Shown here piece by piece: positions 43,786 to 51,955 of a DNA stretch of 64,000 nucleotides. The translations under genes were made by a program, and so were the position numbers. Position 1 is the first letter of the stretch; every line of letters begins with the position of its first letter. The notes beneath the pieces are model-generated. The model was not told the origin of the DNA, did not search any database, and saw only the letters and a program-made list of their open reading frames with translations. Origin of the DNA: Fictibacillus nanhaiensis (lineage in GTDB: Bacteria > Bacillota > Bacilli > Bacillales > Fictibacillaceae); NCBI RefSeq assembly GCF_023715445.1, contig NZ_JAMBOD010000003.1, positions 1 to 64,000 of the forward strand, read 5' to 3'.

Positions 43786-44485
43786 TTTCTATCTCCTTTA
43801 ATTTGAAATTAAAGTGGCACACGCCTTCTTTTAAGACGTATTGGTCATGTTCAACTTCAAATCTCGGATTATAGCCTTTCGCTACTGCAGGATCAATCAT
43901 CTGACAATATAAAATTCCGTATTCGTGCAAATTATCATCAGCCCATTGCTGGCCAAAAGGACATTGTGTAAAGGTTTGCTCAATTACTTCAGGTTTAAAT
44001 ATGTTTTCATATTCAAATAGATCACTGCGGCCCATATCATAGTTTGATAGGTAATTGTCGATGGTATTAGGTTTGCCAAGATGTTTGGCTCTTTGGGCAA
44101 TGCCTTTTCCGCGCTCTTCTCCAAATGTTCTTACACCTTCTTTTATGGCATTCCGGCCCTCTTCCCCATATACATCAACAACGGCTTTGGTGACTTGAGC
44201 AAAAAGCTTTGCCATTAAGCCATAAATAGTCGTATCACCATATTTGTTCACACTATCAAAATTACCAGGAATGTAGTTATTTAAAACATGATCCTCACCT
44301 TCTTGTGTAGCTTGCTGGGCAATGTCATAGGCATCTTTATAACCGAAGTTTTCAACACCGTTTTGCAGTAGCTTTTTACCTTCAGTTCCAAAGGCTGAAA
44401 TCACAGATTTTTCTATATGTGTAAATAACTTTGCTGTAATGGTATACATTGATAATGGCGGTAGCGGGGTCTTATTTGTGTCCAT
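43778..44485 (-). CDS. L-2-amino-thiazoline-4-carboxylate (ATC) hydrolase
   Basis: A 235-residue member of the ATC hydrolase (AtcB-like) family, which opens the thiazoline ring to give N-carbamoyl-L-cysteine. It shows an internal duplication: residues 17-72 (AKLFTHIEKSVISAFGTEGK...) and 90-146 (MAKLFAQVTKAVVDVYGEEG...) are clearly repeats. The C-terminal part has CPFGQQWADD and YCQMIDPAVAKGYNP. It is coupled to the carbamoylase and divergent from a sodium symporter over a large palindrome. Many family members have unproven substrates, so the reaction is a family-based guess. Confidence 0.8.
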   Translation of the reverse strand: MDTNKTPLPPLSMYTITAKLFTHIEKSVISAFGTEGKKLLQNGVENFGYKDAYDIAQQATQEGEDHVLNNYIPGNFDSVNKYGDTTIYGLMAKLFAQVTKAVVDVYGEEGRNAIKEGVRTFGEERGKGIAQRAKHLGKPNTIDNYLSNYDMGRSDLFEYENIFKPEVIEQTFTQCPFGQQWADDNLHEYGILYCQMIDPAVAKGYNPRFEVEHDQYVLKEGVCHFNFKLKEIEND

Positions 44486-44542
44486 TACGAACGCTCCTCA
44501 TCTTGGTTGATTTTTTTCATTATATACCTTAAATTTAATATA

Positions 44543-44573
44543 TTCAATTCCAATAAGTTTTATCGGAATTGAA
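44543..44573. promoter_or_regulatory. 31-bp palindromic operator between divergent genes
   Basis: TTCAATTCCAATAA, a 3-base centre GTT, then TTATCGGAATTGAA: 13 of 14 positions are paired. It lies midway between the ATC hydrolase and the symporter starts, so one regulator, not encoded nearby, may control both directions. Confidence 0.6.
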
Positions 44574-44605
44574 GGTTTATAAAAAGGGAAAAGGGGCAAA
44601 AAATC

Positions 44606-46078
44606 ATGATTGATGCAGGAAATTATATTGTATTTTTTGAGGTAGCCATCTACCTTTCAGCCATGCTGGGAATTGGATTTTATTTTGGCAAAAAAGATCT
44701 GGATCATAGTGACTACTTCTTAGGCGGAAACAAATTACCCGGATGGGCATTAGCTTTTTCAGAAAGAGCGACGGGAGAATCTGCCTATATGTTTTTAGGG
44801 GCAGTCGGTTTTATTTATGTTACGGGTTTATCCGGCATATGGATTCTGTTTGGCATGTTTTTTGGGGTCGTTGTTTCGTGGCTGTTCCTGGCTGAAAAAT
44901 TCATGAGCGAGAGAAAAAAATACAATGTATACACGCTTTCGGATTACTTAGCTGTTAAATATCCTAATCATAGCCATATCATTAGATGGATCTCCAGCCT
45001 CATTATTGGGATCTTCTTTATTTTTTACATATCCGGACAATTTGCGGGTACTGGGAAAACCTTATACTCGATTTCCGGTGTTGACGTTACGTGGGGTACG
45101 ATCATTATTTCGGTCATTATTATTGCCTACTCCTGTATGGGAGGATTTATGTCTGTTGTTTGGACAGATGTAGTTCAAAGCTTCCTAATGGTCGCTACTT
45201 TTATCGTGGTGCCAATTGTTGCTTATATAGAAATACAATCTCAAAACCTTTCTATCTCTCAGTCTCTTATAGATATGGACAATGGGGGAAATAGCTGGAT
45301 CGGGGGATTATCAGGTGTTGGTTTAGGTGTGATGTTATTTGCTAATTTTTCCTGGTTTTTTGGATGGCTCGGGGGACAGCCTCAATTAAGTTCCAGGTTT
45401 ATGGCTTTAACTGATGAAAAAGAAGCAAAAACTGCCAAAGTTGTAGCATTGGCGTGGACGCTGGTTGTTTACCTGGGTGCTTTTTTGGTTGGAATATTTG
45501 GTAGTGCTTTATATAAACAAGGCACCGTAGCTGATTCCGAAATGATACTTCCTCATATGCTATCTGATTTGCTGCCGCCTTGGGCCACGGGCATTTTTAT
45601 AGCGAGCATACTTGCTGCTATTATGTCTACAGCTTCTTCGCAATTAATGGTCATTACAACGTCTGTTAGTGAAGATGTTATTCATAAATCATTAGGGATA
45701 AAATTAACGAGTAAATCTCTTGTGAAAATCAGCCGGATTACTGTCATTGTAGGAGGAGTGCTGGGACTCATTCTCGCATTGATTTCGAAATCTCTTATCT
45801 ATACCGTTGTAAGCTTTGCCTGGGCGGGTATTGGTAATACGTTCTCGGTAGCTATTCTATTGACCTTCTTTTGGAAAAGAACTTCAGGGGCTGGTATAGT
45901 AGCTGCCATTGTAACTGGTTTTATAAGCGCCATTGTTTGGGCAAGCACTCCATTAGAAGAAATAATCACTTCAAGAGCCAGCACATTTTTTATTGCGCTT
46001 TTAGCCGGAGTTATTTTTAGTCTATTAATGCCTGATAAAAAGGTATACAAGTCTAACGTTAAAACAGAAACTGTATAA
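44606..46078 (+). CDS. Sodium:solute symporter (SSS family)
   Basis: A 490-residue transporter with about 13 membrane helices. Family motifs: GIGFYFGKKDLDHSDYFLGG, WALAFSERATGESAYMFLG, GGFMSVVWTDVVQSFLM and IFIASILAAIMSTASSQLM (sodium site 2 region). It resembles PutP-type symporters. Its divergence from the ATC hydrolase/carbamoylase pair with a shared palindrome suggests it imports their substrate, a cyclic or N-carbamoyl amino acid. RBS AAGGGG. It ends at 46078 without a clear terminator. Confidence 0.88.
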   Translation: MIDAGNYIVFFEVAIYLSAMLGIGFYFGKKDLDHSDYFLGGNKLPGWALAFSERATGESAYMFLGAVGFIYVTGLSGIWILFGMFFGVVVSWLFLAEKFMSERKKYNVYTLSDYLAVKYPNHSHIIRWISSLIIGIFFIFYISGQFAGTGKTLYSISGVDVTWGTIIISVIIIAYSCMGGFMSVVWTDVVQSFLMVATFIVVPIVAYIEIQSQNLSISQSLIDMDNGGNSWIGGLSGVGLGVMLFANFSWFFGWLGGQPQLSSRFMALTDEKEAKTAKVVALAWTLVVYLGAFLVGIFGSALYKQGTVADSEMILPHMLSDLLPPWATGIFIASILAAIMSTASSQLMVITTSVSEDVIHKSLGIKLTSKSLVKISRITVIVGGVLGLILALISKSLIYTVVSFAWAGIGNTFSVAILLTFFWKRTSGAGIVAAIVTGFISAIVWASTPLEEIITSRASTFFIALLAGVIFSLLMPDKKVYKSNVKTETV

Positions 46079-46171
46079 GGTAAAAACTTACTTGATCATT
46101 GCAAAAAGCGCTTGGGATAACCAAGCGTTAATTTTTATACACATCCATTTTCTTTTAAGCTGGTACATATC

Positions 46172-46312
46172 CTATCCACCTTCGATATTGACAATCAGGT
46201 GGTCAAGAACTTCTATCCCCATTATACGACCAACCTCAGCAAGACGTATCGTCACTTCGATATCTTCTCTAGATTGAGTTGTGTCTTGAGAAGGATGATG
46301 GTGACAAAAGGA
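46172..46312 (-). pseudogene. RadC C-terminal fragment
   Basis: Minus-strand in-frame [20 protein letters not shown] and [20 protein letters not shown] ending at a stop: the C-terminal JAMM-like part of RadC (HNHPSG...S.ED...T.RL...G..LGI.LLDH). The rest is missing and replaced by a gerA fragment directly upstream. Confidence 0.7.
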
Positions 46313-46530
46313 TGATGGCTGCGCTGTTATTTAAAGCGATAGCAGAAATACCAACCAAAACGATCAGAACTTGACTAGCGAATCCTGCTTCTACAACAGC
46401 TTGTCCAACGACATACCACCGATGACGCCTATCGTTTGACCAGATTTCGTAGGCATTCTTAGACTTTCTTCTTTAATGACTTCAAGTGTCACATACTAAC
46501 CTTGGTCAGTCCTGAAGGGGTTTACTTTTT
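46313..46530 (-). pseudogene. GerA-family fragment
   Basis: The minus strand encodes, over more than one frame, LEVIKEESLRMPTKSGQTIG, VIGGM, VVGQAVVEAGFASQVLIVLV and GISAIA, the central membrane part of a GerA A-subunit. Frame changes and missing ends show decay. It abuts the RadC fragment, so two unrelated gene pieces are joined. Confidence 0.6.
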
Positions 46531-46566
46531 CATAGCGTTCTGTTGTACGTTCGTAATTAAGAGGTT

Positions 46567-46941
46567 TTAAGAATTATTGAAAAACACTCCCTTAGCTTTT
46601 GCAATCAATTGGTCCTCCTCATCATAAATTAAACAATCGGCATGCGTAAGGTTTCTCCCTTCCTTGACTAGATGTGCATGCGCGAGTAAACAATCCCCTT
46701 TTGCGCCTTTTAAAAAGGTTACATTAAGGTCTACTGTCACTACTTTTTGTATTTTGTTTTCATCAGCCTCAATTGTATTACACATCGCTACATCAGCGAG
46801 TGATGATATGATACCCCCATGTACCACCCCTAAACTATTTAAATATAGTCGTTTAATAGGTAAAACCACTCTAACGCTTTTTTCGTCAATTCTTTCATAT
46901 TGAAGACCTAAGAATTCATCAAATGGTTGTTGTATAAACAC
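46567..46941 (-). CDS. PaaI-type hotdog thioesterase
   Basis: A 124-residue hotdog-fold acyl-CoA thioesterase. VVHGGIISSLADVAM contains the HGG loop and catalytic-site region, followed by VVTVDLNVTFLKGAKGD and IAKAKGVF. It hydrolyses acyl- or aryl-CoA thioesters. The best start is a GTG at 46941 with GGAGTGAGG before it. A single gene with no pathway context. Confidence 0.8.
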   Translation of the reverse strand: MFIQQPFDEFLGLQYERIDEKSVRVVLPIKRLYLNSLGVVHGGIISSLADVAMCNTIEADENKIQKVVTVDLNVTFLKGAKGDCLLAHAHLVKEGRNLTHADCLIYDEEDQLIAKAKGVFFNNS

Positions 46942-47057
46942 TGTCCTCACTCCAAACAATTAGGCGTTTATTTTTTGATATCCTCATATAGCATAGCATA
47001 AAGTCTTTTAATATGGATTCAACGTTTTGCAAGGAAAGAAGATAAACTTTTTAAGTC

Positions 47058-48050
47058 TTAAAGAAATGCTTCCGCCAGTAAGGAGTAAGATTGAATCTTG
47101 TCTTGAAAATCATAGACATTAGTCAGGATCATGAATTCGTCTGTTTGATAAAATTCACTTAATCGAAGTAGTTCCTCTCTTACCTTCTCAGGAGTTCCGA
47201 TTACCATTCGATTCCGATTTTCGATTACTTTTGCCTGGTCTTCTTTTGATAATGATATACTCTTTGACTCACGCTTAGAGGGAATATGGGTATCCCTCCC
47301 CTTCTCAACTGCTAACAGCCACAGGTCCTGGCTCAGTGCCATTTCTTCTGCTTGTTCTTGTGTTGGAGCACATACCACAAATATACACACGATTGTTTTT
47401 GGTTTAGCTAAAGATCTAGAGGGTTGGAAGTTATTCCTATAGGTTTCCATCGTCCTTTTCCCATTAATTGGATTGATAAAATAACCATAGGTAAAGGCTG
47501 TTCCCTTCTCAGCAGCTAATCTTGCCCCTCGATGTGTGACACCTAAAAGCCATAATTGCGGTTTTGTTTCAACAGAAGGATAAGCAATCACATCATGATA
47601 AGGGTGTGAATCGGGTAATTGATCATAAATAAAGCCTTGTAGGTCAGTGACTTGTCTTGGGAATTCATTCATACTTTTTCGCAATCCGTCGGTGAGGGCT
47701 AACCGAGTCGATGAAGAACCTCCGGGTGAACGCCCGATTCCCAAGTCAATTCTATTTGGAAACAATGCGTCTAGAACCTTGAAATTTTCTGCTACTTTAA
47801 AAGGACTATATTGTGGAAGCAAAACCCCACCTGAACCTACACGTATCTTATTTGTATGTGAAGCAATACTTGAGATCAACACCTCTGGTGATGTACCCGC
47901 TATTCCAACTGAATTATGATGCTCAGCTACCCAAAATCGAGTGTATCCCAATTCCTCTGTAATTTTTGCCAATCGTACTGTATTTTGTAGGGCAATATTT
48001 GCATTTTGTGCATTACTTATGACAGATTGATCGAGTACACTCAGTTTCAT
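47058..48050 (-). CDS. LLM-class flavin-dependent oxidoreductase
   Basis: A 330-residue bacterial-luciferase-like monooxygenase with a TIM barrel. It starts LSVLDQSVISNAQNANIALQ, followed by GYTRFWVAEHHNS, IASHTNKIRVGSGGVLLPQYSPFKVAENF, LFPNRIDLGIGRSPGG and, near the end, VIGTPEKVREELLRLSEFYQTDEFMI. This matches the YhbW/YceB-type group; the substrate is unknown. FMNH2 comes from a separate reductase. A single gene. Confidence 0.88.
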   Translation of the reverse strand: MKLSVLDQSVISNAQNANIALQNTVRLAKITEELGYTRFWVAEHHNSVGIAGTSPEVLISSIASHTNKIRVGSGGVLLPQYSPFKVAENFKVLDALFPNRIDLGIGRSPGGSSSTRLALTDGLRKSMNEFPRQVTDLQGFIYDQLPDSHPYHDVIAYPSVETKPQLWLLGVTHRGARLAAEKGTAFTYGYFINPINGKRTMETYRNNFQPSRSLAKPKTIVCIFVVCAPTQEQAEEMALSQDLWLLAVEKGRDTHIPSKRESKSISLSKEDQAKVIENRNRMVIGTPEKVREELLRLSEFYQTDEFMILTNVYDFQDKIQSYSLLAEAFL

Positions 48051-48295
48051 TAAAATGACCTTCTTTCATGACAATTCTCTTAAATAAAATTTTGCCGGCC
48101 ATAGGGACTATTTCCGCATTCTGGAGATTGAGTGTTCATTTACGAAAAGGCTCACCCTATAATTATGAGCGGTTTTGTCATAAGAAACAGGGGATTGATC
48201 TAAAATCTCATATGGGATCTCTCTTTCTAGACCAGTCATTATTACAATTATCATATCTTATTATACATAACCATATTAAAGCAAAATATAAGTAA

Positions 48296-48346
48296 AAACA
48301 GATCACTTGAATGGACCTGAATCCACCTGTGATCTGTTTTTTGTAA
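48296..48346 (-). terminator. Bidirectional terminator
   Basis: AACAGATCAC pairs with GTGATCTGTT and T-runs occur on both sides. It directly follows the stop of the NmrA-type fragment. Confidence 0.65.
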
Positions 48347-48352
48347 AAATCA

Positions 48353-48585
48353 TCAAGATTGTAGAGTTTGTTTTACCACCTCTTCTAATGAAGTTGGTGT
48401 ACCAATCAGTTTTTGCAAATCTCCAGAAGTTCTGGAGGTCTCCCCTTCAGAAACTGCTTGATAAATACCGGCCGACATTTCAACCACTGGTTTTGGCAAA
48501 CCTACAAGGATAAGATAATCTTTCATTTCATCATCAATGTCGGTTCTACTTCTAGGTTCCTTTGAAATATTTTTTAATAAAATAC
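48353..48585 (-). pseudogene. NmrA/SDR oxidoreductase C-terminal fragment
   Basis: About 75 codons read EMKDYLILVGLPKPVVEMSA then GIYQAVSEGETSRTSGDLQK and LIGTPTSLEEVVKQTLQS before the stop. This is the C-terminal end of an NAD(P)H-binding NmrA-like reductase (quinone oxidoreductase 2 type). The Rossmann N-terminal three quarters are missing and no start is present. Confidence 0.65.
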
Positions 48586-48663
48586 GACTAAGACTAATTC
48601 ATGATTAACTTTTTAGCTTTAGGATATAATAAAAAAATAGTTTGAAGCAAGGAGGTTTTATAT

Positions 48664-48972
48664 ATGTTAAAGAACTTAAATGAAAAAGATTTTGAAACAA
48701 CAGTTAAAAATTCAGAAAAACCTTTTGTCTTAAAATTCACAGCAGATTGGTGACCAGGCTGTAAACAACTGGGTCCAGTTGTAAGCAGTGTTTCAGAGGA
48801 TTTAAATCAAATTGATTTTTATAGCGTGGATGTTGATGAATCACCTAATCTTTCGAAACAATTTGGAGTAATGAGTATTCCTACGATGATTTTATTTAAA
48901 GATGGCAACGAAGTAGACCGAGTAACAGGAGCGATTCCTGAGGAAGCTGTAAGGGAGTTTGCATTACAATAG
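48664..48972 (+). CDS. Thioredoxin with in-frame TGA at first active-site Cys
   Basis: A 102-codon thioredoxin-fold protein: MLKNLNEKDFETTVKNSEKP then FVLKFTADW, then TGA at codon 30 (48751-48753), then PGCKQLGPVVSSVSEDLN, FYSVDVDE, the cis-Pro loop VMSIPTMILFKDG, ending REFALQ. Thioredoxins have W-C-x-x-C-K; here the first Cys codon is exactly TGA and the second is Cys33. The frame stays open and conserved for 72 more codons. RBS AAGGAGG and a -10 TATAAT are intact. Two readings exist: selenocysteine insertion (a hairpin with SECIS features follows) or a nonsense mutation that makes it a pseudogene. No selA, selB, selC or selD is in the window. Confidence 0.7.
48765..48782 (+). promoter_or_regulatory. 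Candidate bacterial SECIS hairpin
   Basis: ACAACUG-GGUC-CAGUUGU: a perfect 7-bp stem with GGUC loop, starting 11 nt after the in-frame TGA. The E. coli fdhF SECIS, as I recall it, also begins 11 nt after UGA and has a GGUC loop. Unlike fdhF it has no bulged U in the stem. Confidence 0.45.
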
Positions 48973-49018
48973 AGCTGGAAAAGCAGACGGATTGTTTCGT
49001 CTGCTTTCTGTTATTCAT

Positions 49019-49336
49019 CTATTCACTTTTATCGTTCAATGTTCCTGTTCCAGGAATAACACACCCTTCTGGACCACAAACTAAATCACCTTTTAATTGA
49101 GCTTCCTTAGCCTTTTCTTTTTCTAATTGCTTCTGTTGCCATTCGATATCAATCATTGGGGAAAACTTCTCAGGATAACGGATATACCAGCGTTGCTTAC
49201 GAATTAGAAAATTATCTGTATCAAGAAGAAGAGCCTCATTCAATTCTTTTAAGGCTTCTTCCTTTTTGCCATTTTTCGCATATTCCATACCAAGTTTATA
49301 TTTTGTTTGAGATAGTTGTTTTTCTAACTCCGCCAT
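49019..49336 (-). CDS. TPR-like protein, probably fragment of a redoxin-domain protein
   Basis: A 105-residue frame: one TPR-like helix pair (YKLGMEYAKNGKKEEALKEL) then NFLIRKQRWYIRYPEKFSPMIDIEWQ and the ending VCGPEGCVIPG with a CxxxxC pair. I associate this C-terminal pattern with Bacillus redoxin/AhpC-TSA-like proteins, so this may be a 5'-truncated gene. MAELEKQ has no good RBS and the upstream frame is closed. It is convergent with the TGA-containing thioredoxin. Confidence 0.45.
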   Translation of the reverse strand: MAELEKQLSQTKYKLGMEYAKNGKKEEALKELNEALLLDTDNFLIRKQRWYIRYPEKFSPMIDIEWQQKQLEKEKAKEAQLKGDLVCGPEGCVIPGTGTLNDKSE

Positions 49337-50070
49337 TCCCCAGCAACGCAGCTGGAGCCTGTGACCTTATGACAGTACCGGTTTCAATATCAATAAGAGT
49401 AAATTAGCTCAGGATATGGGAGTTGATCGGAGGACGGTTGATAAGTAACAAAGTAGATGAACCATATTGCAGGTAAGTTATATCCGTTACCCATTTTTGA
49501 TTAGGCTTATCTGCTGTAATCATTACCCTATTTTTACATGTACGTTTTGTTTATTTCTTCCAGAATATATACAAATACTGATAGCTCTTAAATGCAGATA
49601 TCCATCTTTTGGACATTGTTTATTATTTTTGGTGATTGTTAAACACCTTTCACAAACCTTACGATGTTTACCTTGGAGACTTTCTATAGAATCTCTCCTT
49701 CGTACAAACATGAACCTGAAAGACATTATAAATAAAGATAGAATCACTTCATTTAACTTTTTCTGCTGTATAGAGTCATTGCTTTACCAAAACAGTATAT
49801 TATGTATATTCCATTCTTGAAAGTACGCACTTTATTTGTATATAGTTACATTTAGATTATATAATGTAAAAAATAATACTATAAATATAAAAGTAAAAAA
49901 GCCTTGAGCAGCAATCATGTAAAAATCACTGTTCAAGGCTTTTTAATCTATTTTTATTAGATATGGTGTTGTTTCTACTCTTTAAATACACAGTAATATA
50001 AAAAACACGGTTAAAAATGGCTAACCGTGGTAAGTTATGATTGTCTTACAGGATGAAAAGAAACTTTTTT
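49337..50070. other. Gap with decayed coding traces
   Basis: 734 bp. At 49340-49500 the minus strand has in-frame traces VTDITYLQYGSSTLLLINRP and FTLIDIETGTVIRSQAPAAL separated by a stop, the end of an unknown gene. A strong bidirectional hairpin AAAAAGCCTTGA/TCAAGGCTTTTT lies at 49897-49944. Nothing else is supported. Confidence 0.45.
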
Positions 50071-50436
50071 CTACTTAACAGCTGATCGATCCTCAGTTTC
50101 CTTTTCCAATACATTCTCAATATAATCTTTTCCCCATTCATACATAGCATCTATAATCGGTAAAAGTCTTTTTCCATGCTCAGTCAATGAATATTCAACT
50201 TTCGGTGGAACTACAGGGTAAACTTCACGATGTACTATTAAATGATCTTCAAGTTCGCGTAATTGATTAACAAGCATTCTTTGGGTAATACCCGGCATAA
50301 GGGATTTTAATTCACCAAATCGTTTCGTTCCTTCTTTGCCTAGATGCCATAAAATCAACAATTTCCATTTACCACCAATTACTGAAAGTGTTAATTCTTT
50401 TTCACAGTTGAAAGTTTTCTCTCCTAAATTTGGCAT
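50071..50436 (-). CDS. hxlR: HxlR-family transcriptional regulator
   Basis: A 121-residue winged-helix regulator: [48 protein letters not shown] and [25 protein letters not shown] are diagnostic of HxlR. In B. subtilis HxlR activates hxlAB in response to formaldehyde. Here it is divergent from hxlA over 205 bp that contain repeated AGTATACT-type sequences (TTAGTATACTTTTTAGCAC near 50466 and AGTATACTAAG near 50530), plausible HxlR sites. RBS GGGAGGTG. Confidence 0.9.
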   Translation of the reverse strand: MPNLGEKTFNCEKELTLSVIGGKWKLLILWHLGKEGTKRFGELKSLMPGITQRMLVNQLRELEDHLIVHREVYPVVPPKVEYSLTEHGKRLLPIIDAMYEWGKDYIENVLEKETEDRSAVK

Positions 50437-50641
50437 TCACTTCACCTCCCCCCTTATTTTATCCATTAGTATACTTTTTAGCACTATATGGGATAAAAGT
50501 GCGTACTTTTTATTTTGGAATATACTCAGTATACTAAGTAACGTGCAAGTGAGTAAATAGCTTTTCAAAGGGAAACATTTGCAAATGTTGAATGACAGTC
50601 TCTTAGCACAATATAAAACATTTTATAAGGAGCGAATATAA

Positions 50642-51220
50642 ATGAAATTACAATTAGCATTAGATCTTGTCGATATTCCGGGAGCAATTGAATTAGTGAA
50701 AGAGGTAGAAGAGCATATTGATGTTGTAGAAATTGGTACACCTGTGGTGATCAATGAAGGTCTTAAAGCAGTGAAAGAAGTAAAAGCTGCATTTCCTAAC
50801 TTAACCGTATTAGCTGACTTAAAAATTATGGATGCAGCTGGATATGAAGTAAGTCAAGCATCTGCTGCAGGTGCTGACATCATTACTATTCTTGGAACTG
50901 CAGAAGACGAGTCCATTAAAGGTGCAGTAGAAGAAGCTAAAAAACAAGGGAAACAAATCCTTGCTGATATGATCGCTGTTAAGGATATTGCAGCACGTGC
51001 AAAAGAACTAGATGAACTTGGCGTTGATTATATTTGTGTTCATACTGGCTACGATCTTCAAGCAGTTGGAAAGAACTCTTTTGAAGATTTACAAACCATC
51101 AAAGGTGTTGTAAAAAATGCTAAAACTGCAATCGCAGGTGGTATTAAGTTAGACACACTTCCAGAAGTCATCAAAGTACAACCAGACCTTGTCATTGTAG
51201 GTGGCGGGATTACTGGATAA
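50642..51220 (+). CDS. hxlA: 3-hexulose-6-phosphate synthase with late nonsense codon
   Basis: An enzyme of the ribulose monophosphate pathway that joins formaldehyde to ribulose 5-phosphate. MKLQLALDLVDIPGAIELV, LADLKIMDAAGYEVSQASAAGAD and VHTGYD are typical of the OMP-decarboxylase-like barrel. The reading frame stops at a TAA (51218-51220) after VIVGGGITG, but remains open and conserved afterwards (ADKKAVAAKMQQMINQG, to 51274). Normal enzymes have Gln at this place, so a CAA-to-TAA change is likely and removes the last 18 residues (a C-terminal helix). Activity may be lost or reduced. RBS AAGGAGCG. Confidence 0.9.
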   Translation: MKLQLALDLVDIPGAIELVKEVEEHIDVVEIGTPVVINEGLKAVKEVKAAFPNLTVLADLKIMDAAGYEVSQASAAGADIITILGTAEDESIKGAVEEAKKQGKQILADMIAVKDIAARAKELDELGVDYICVHTGYDLQAVGKNSFEDLQTIKGVVKNAKTAIAGGIKLDTLPEVIKVQPDLVIVGGGITG

Positions 51221-51282
51221 GCTGATAAAAAAGCTGTTGCTGCCAAAATGCAACAAATGATTAATCAAGGGTAATTCAGATC

Positions 51283-51840
51283 ATGAATACAACTCAATAC
51301 CTAGCTGAAATCATAAAAGAGTTAAATCGCTCCGTAGATTTAATTTCGAATGATGAAGCTGAAAAATTAGTTAATGGGATTCTTGAATCAAAAAAAATCT
51401 TTGTTGCAGGCACAGGTAGATCTGGATTTATGGCCAAATCATTCGCCATGCGAATGATGCACATGGGGATAGATGCCTATGTGATTGGCGAAACAGTAAC
51501 CCCTAACTTTGAAAAAGATGACATCTTAATCATTGGATCAGGTTCAGGAGAAACGAAAGGTTTAGTTTCCATGGCTGAGAAGGCAAAAAGCATCGGTGGG
51601 ACGATTGCAGCTGTAACCATTTTCCCTGAGTCCACTATTGGACAATTAGCGGATATCACAATTAAGTTGCCTGGCTCACCTAAAGATCAATCGGAGAGTG
51701 ATTTTAAGACGATTCAACCAATGGGCTCATTATTTGAGCAAACACTTTTACTATTTTACGACGCTGTGATTCTTCGGTTCATGGAGAAAAAAGGTTTGGA
51801 TACCAATAAAATGTACGGTAGACACGCCAACTTAGAATAA
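51283..51840 (+). CDS. hxlB: 6-phospho-3-hexuloisomerase
   Basis: A 185-residue SIS-domain isomerase that converts hexulose 6-phosphate to fructose 6-phosphate, the second step of formaldehyde fixation. Typical motifs: FVAGTGRSGFMAKSFAMRMMHMG, IIGSGSGETKGLVSMAEKAK and FEQTLLLFYDAVILRFMEKKG. It lies 8 bp after the original hxlA end and would be co-transcribed. If hxlA is inactive, this gene has no substrate supply. A terminator follows. Confidence 0.94.
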   Translation: MNTTQYLAEIIKELNRSVDLISNDEAEKLVNGILESKKIFVAGTGRSGFMAKSFAMRMMHMGIDAYVIGETVTPNFEKDDILIIGSGSGETKGLVSMAEKAKSIGGTIAAVTIFPESTIGQLADITIKLPGSPKDQSESDFKTIQPMGSLFEQTLLLFYDAVILRFMEKKGLDTNKMYGRHANLE

Positions 51841-51868
51841 ATATATTATTCCTCGAGTTCTAAATAGG

Positions 51869-51911
51869 AAAGACCGCAAGCTGTTTCCATGCAAGATTGT
51901 GGTCTTTCTGT
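51869..51911 (+). terminator. Terminator of hxlAB
   Basis: AAAGACCgCAA pairs with TTGtGGTCTTT 30 bp after hxlB, followed by a short T-rich stretch. Confidence 0.65.
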
Positions 51912-51955
51912 TAGAATGAACTACTTCAATTTGTAATAATTTTAGGAGTGATAAA

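Noticed and set aside
48068-48295. 75-aa frame on the plus strand (MTILLNKILPAIG...)
   Set aside because: No RBS, odd composition and no recognisable family; likely chance.
49467-49820. 117-aa frame on the plus strand rich in Cys, Phe and Leu
   Set aside because: No RBS, composition of non-coding AT-rich DNA, and it overlaps traces of a decayed minus-strand gene.
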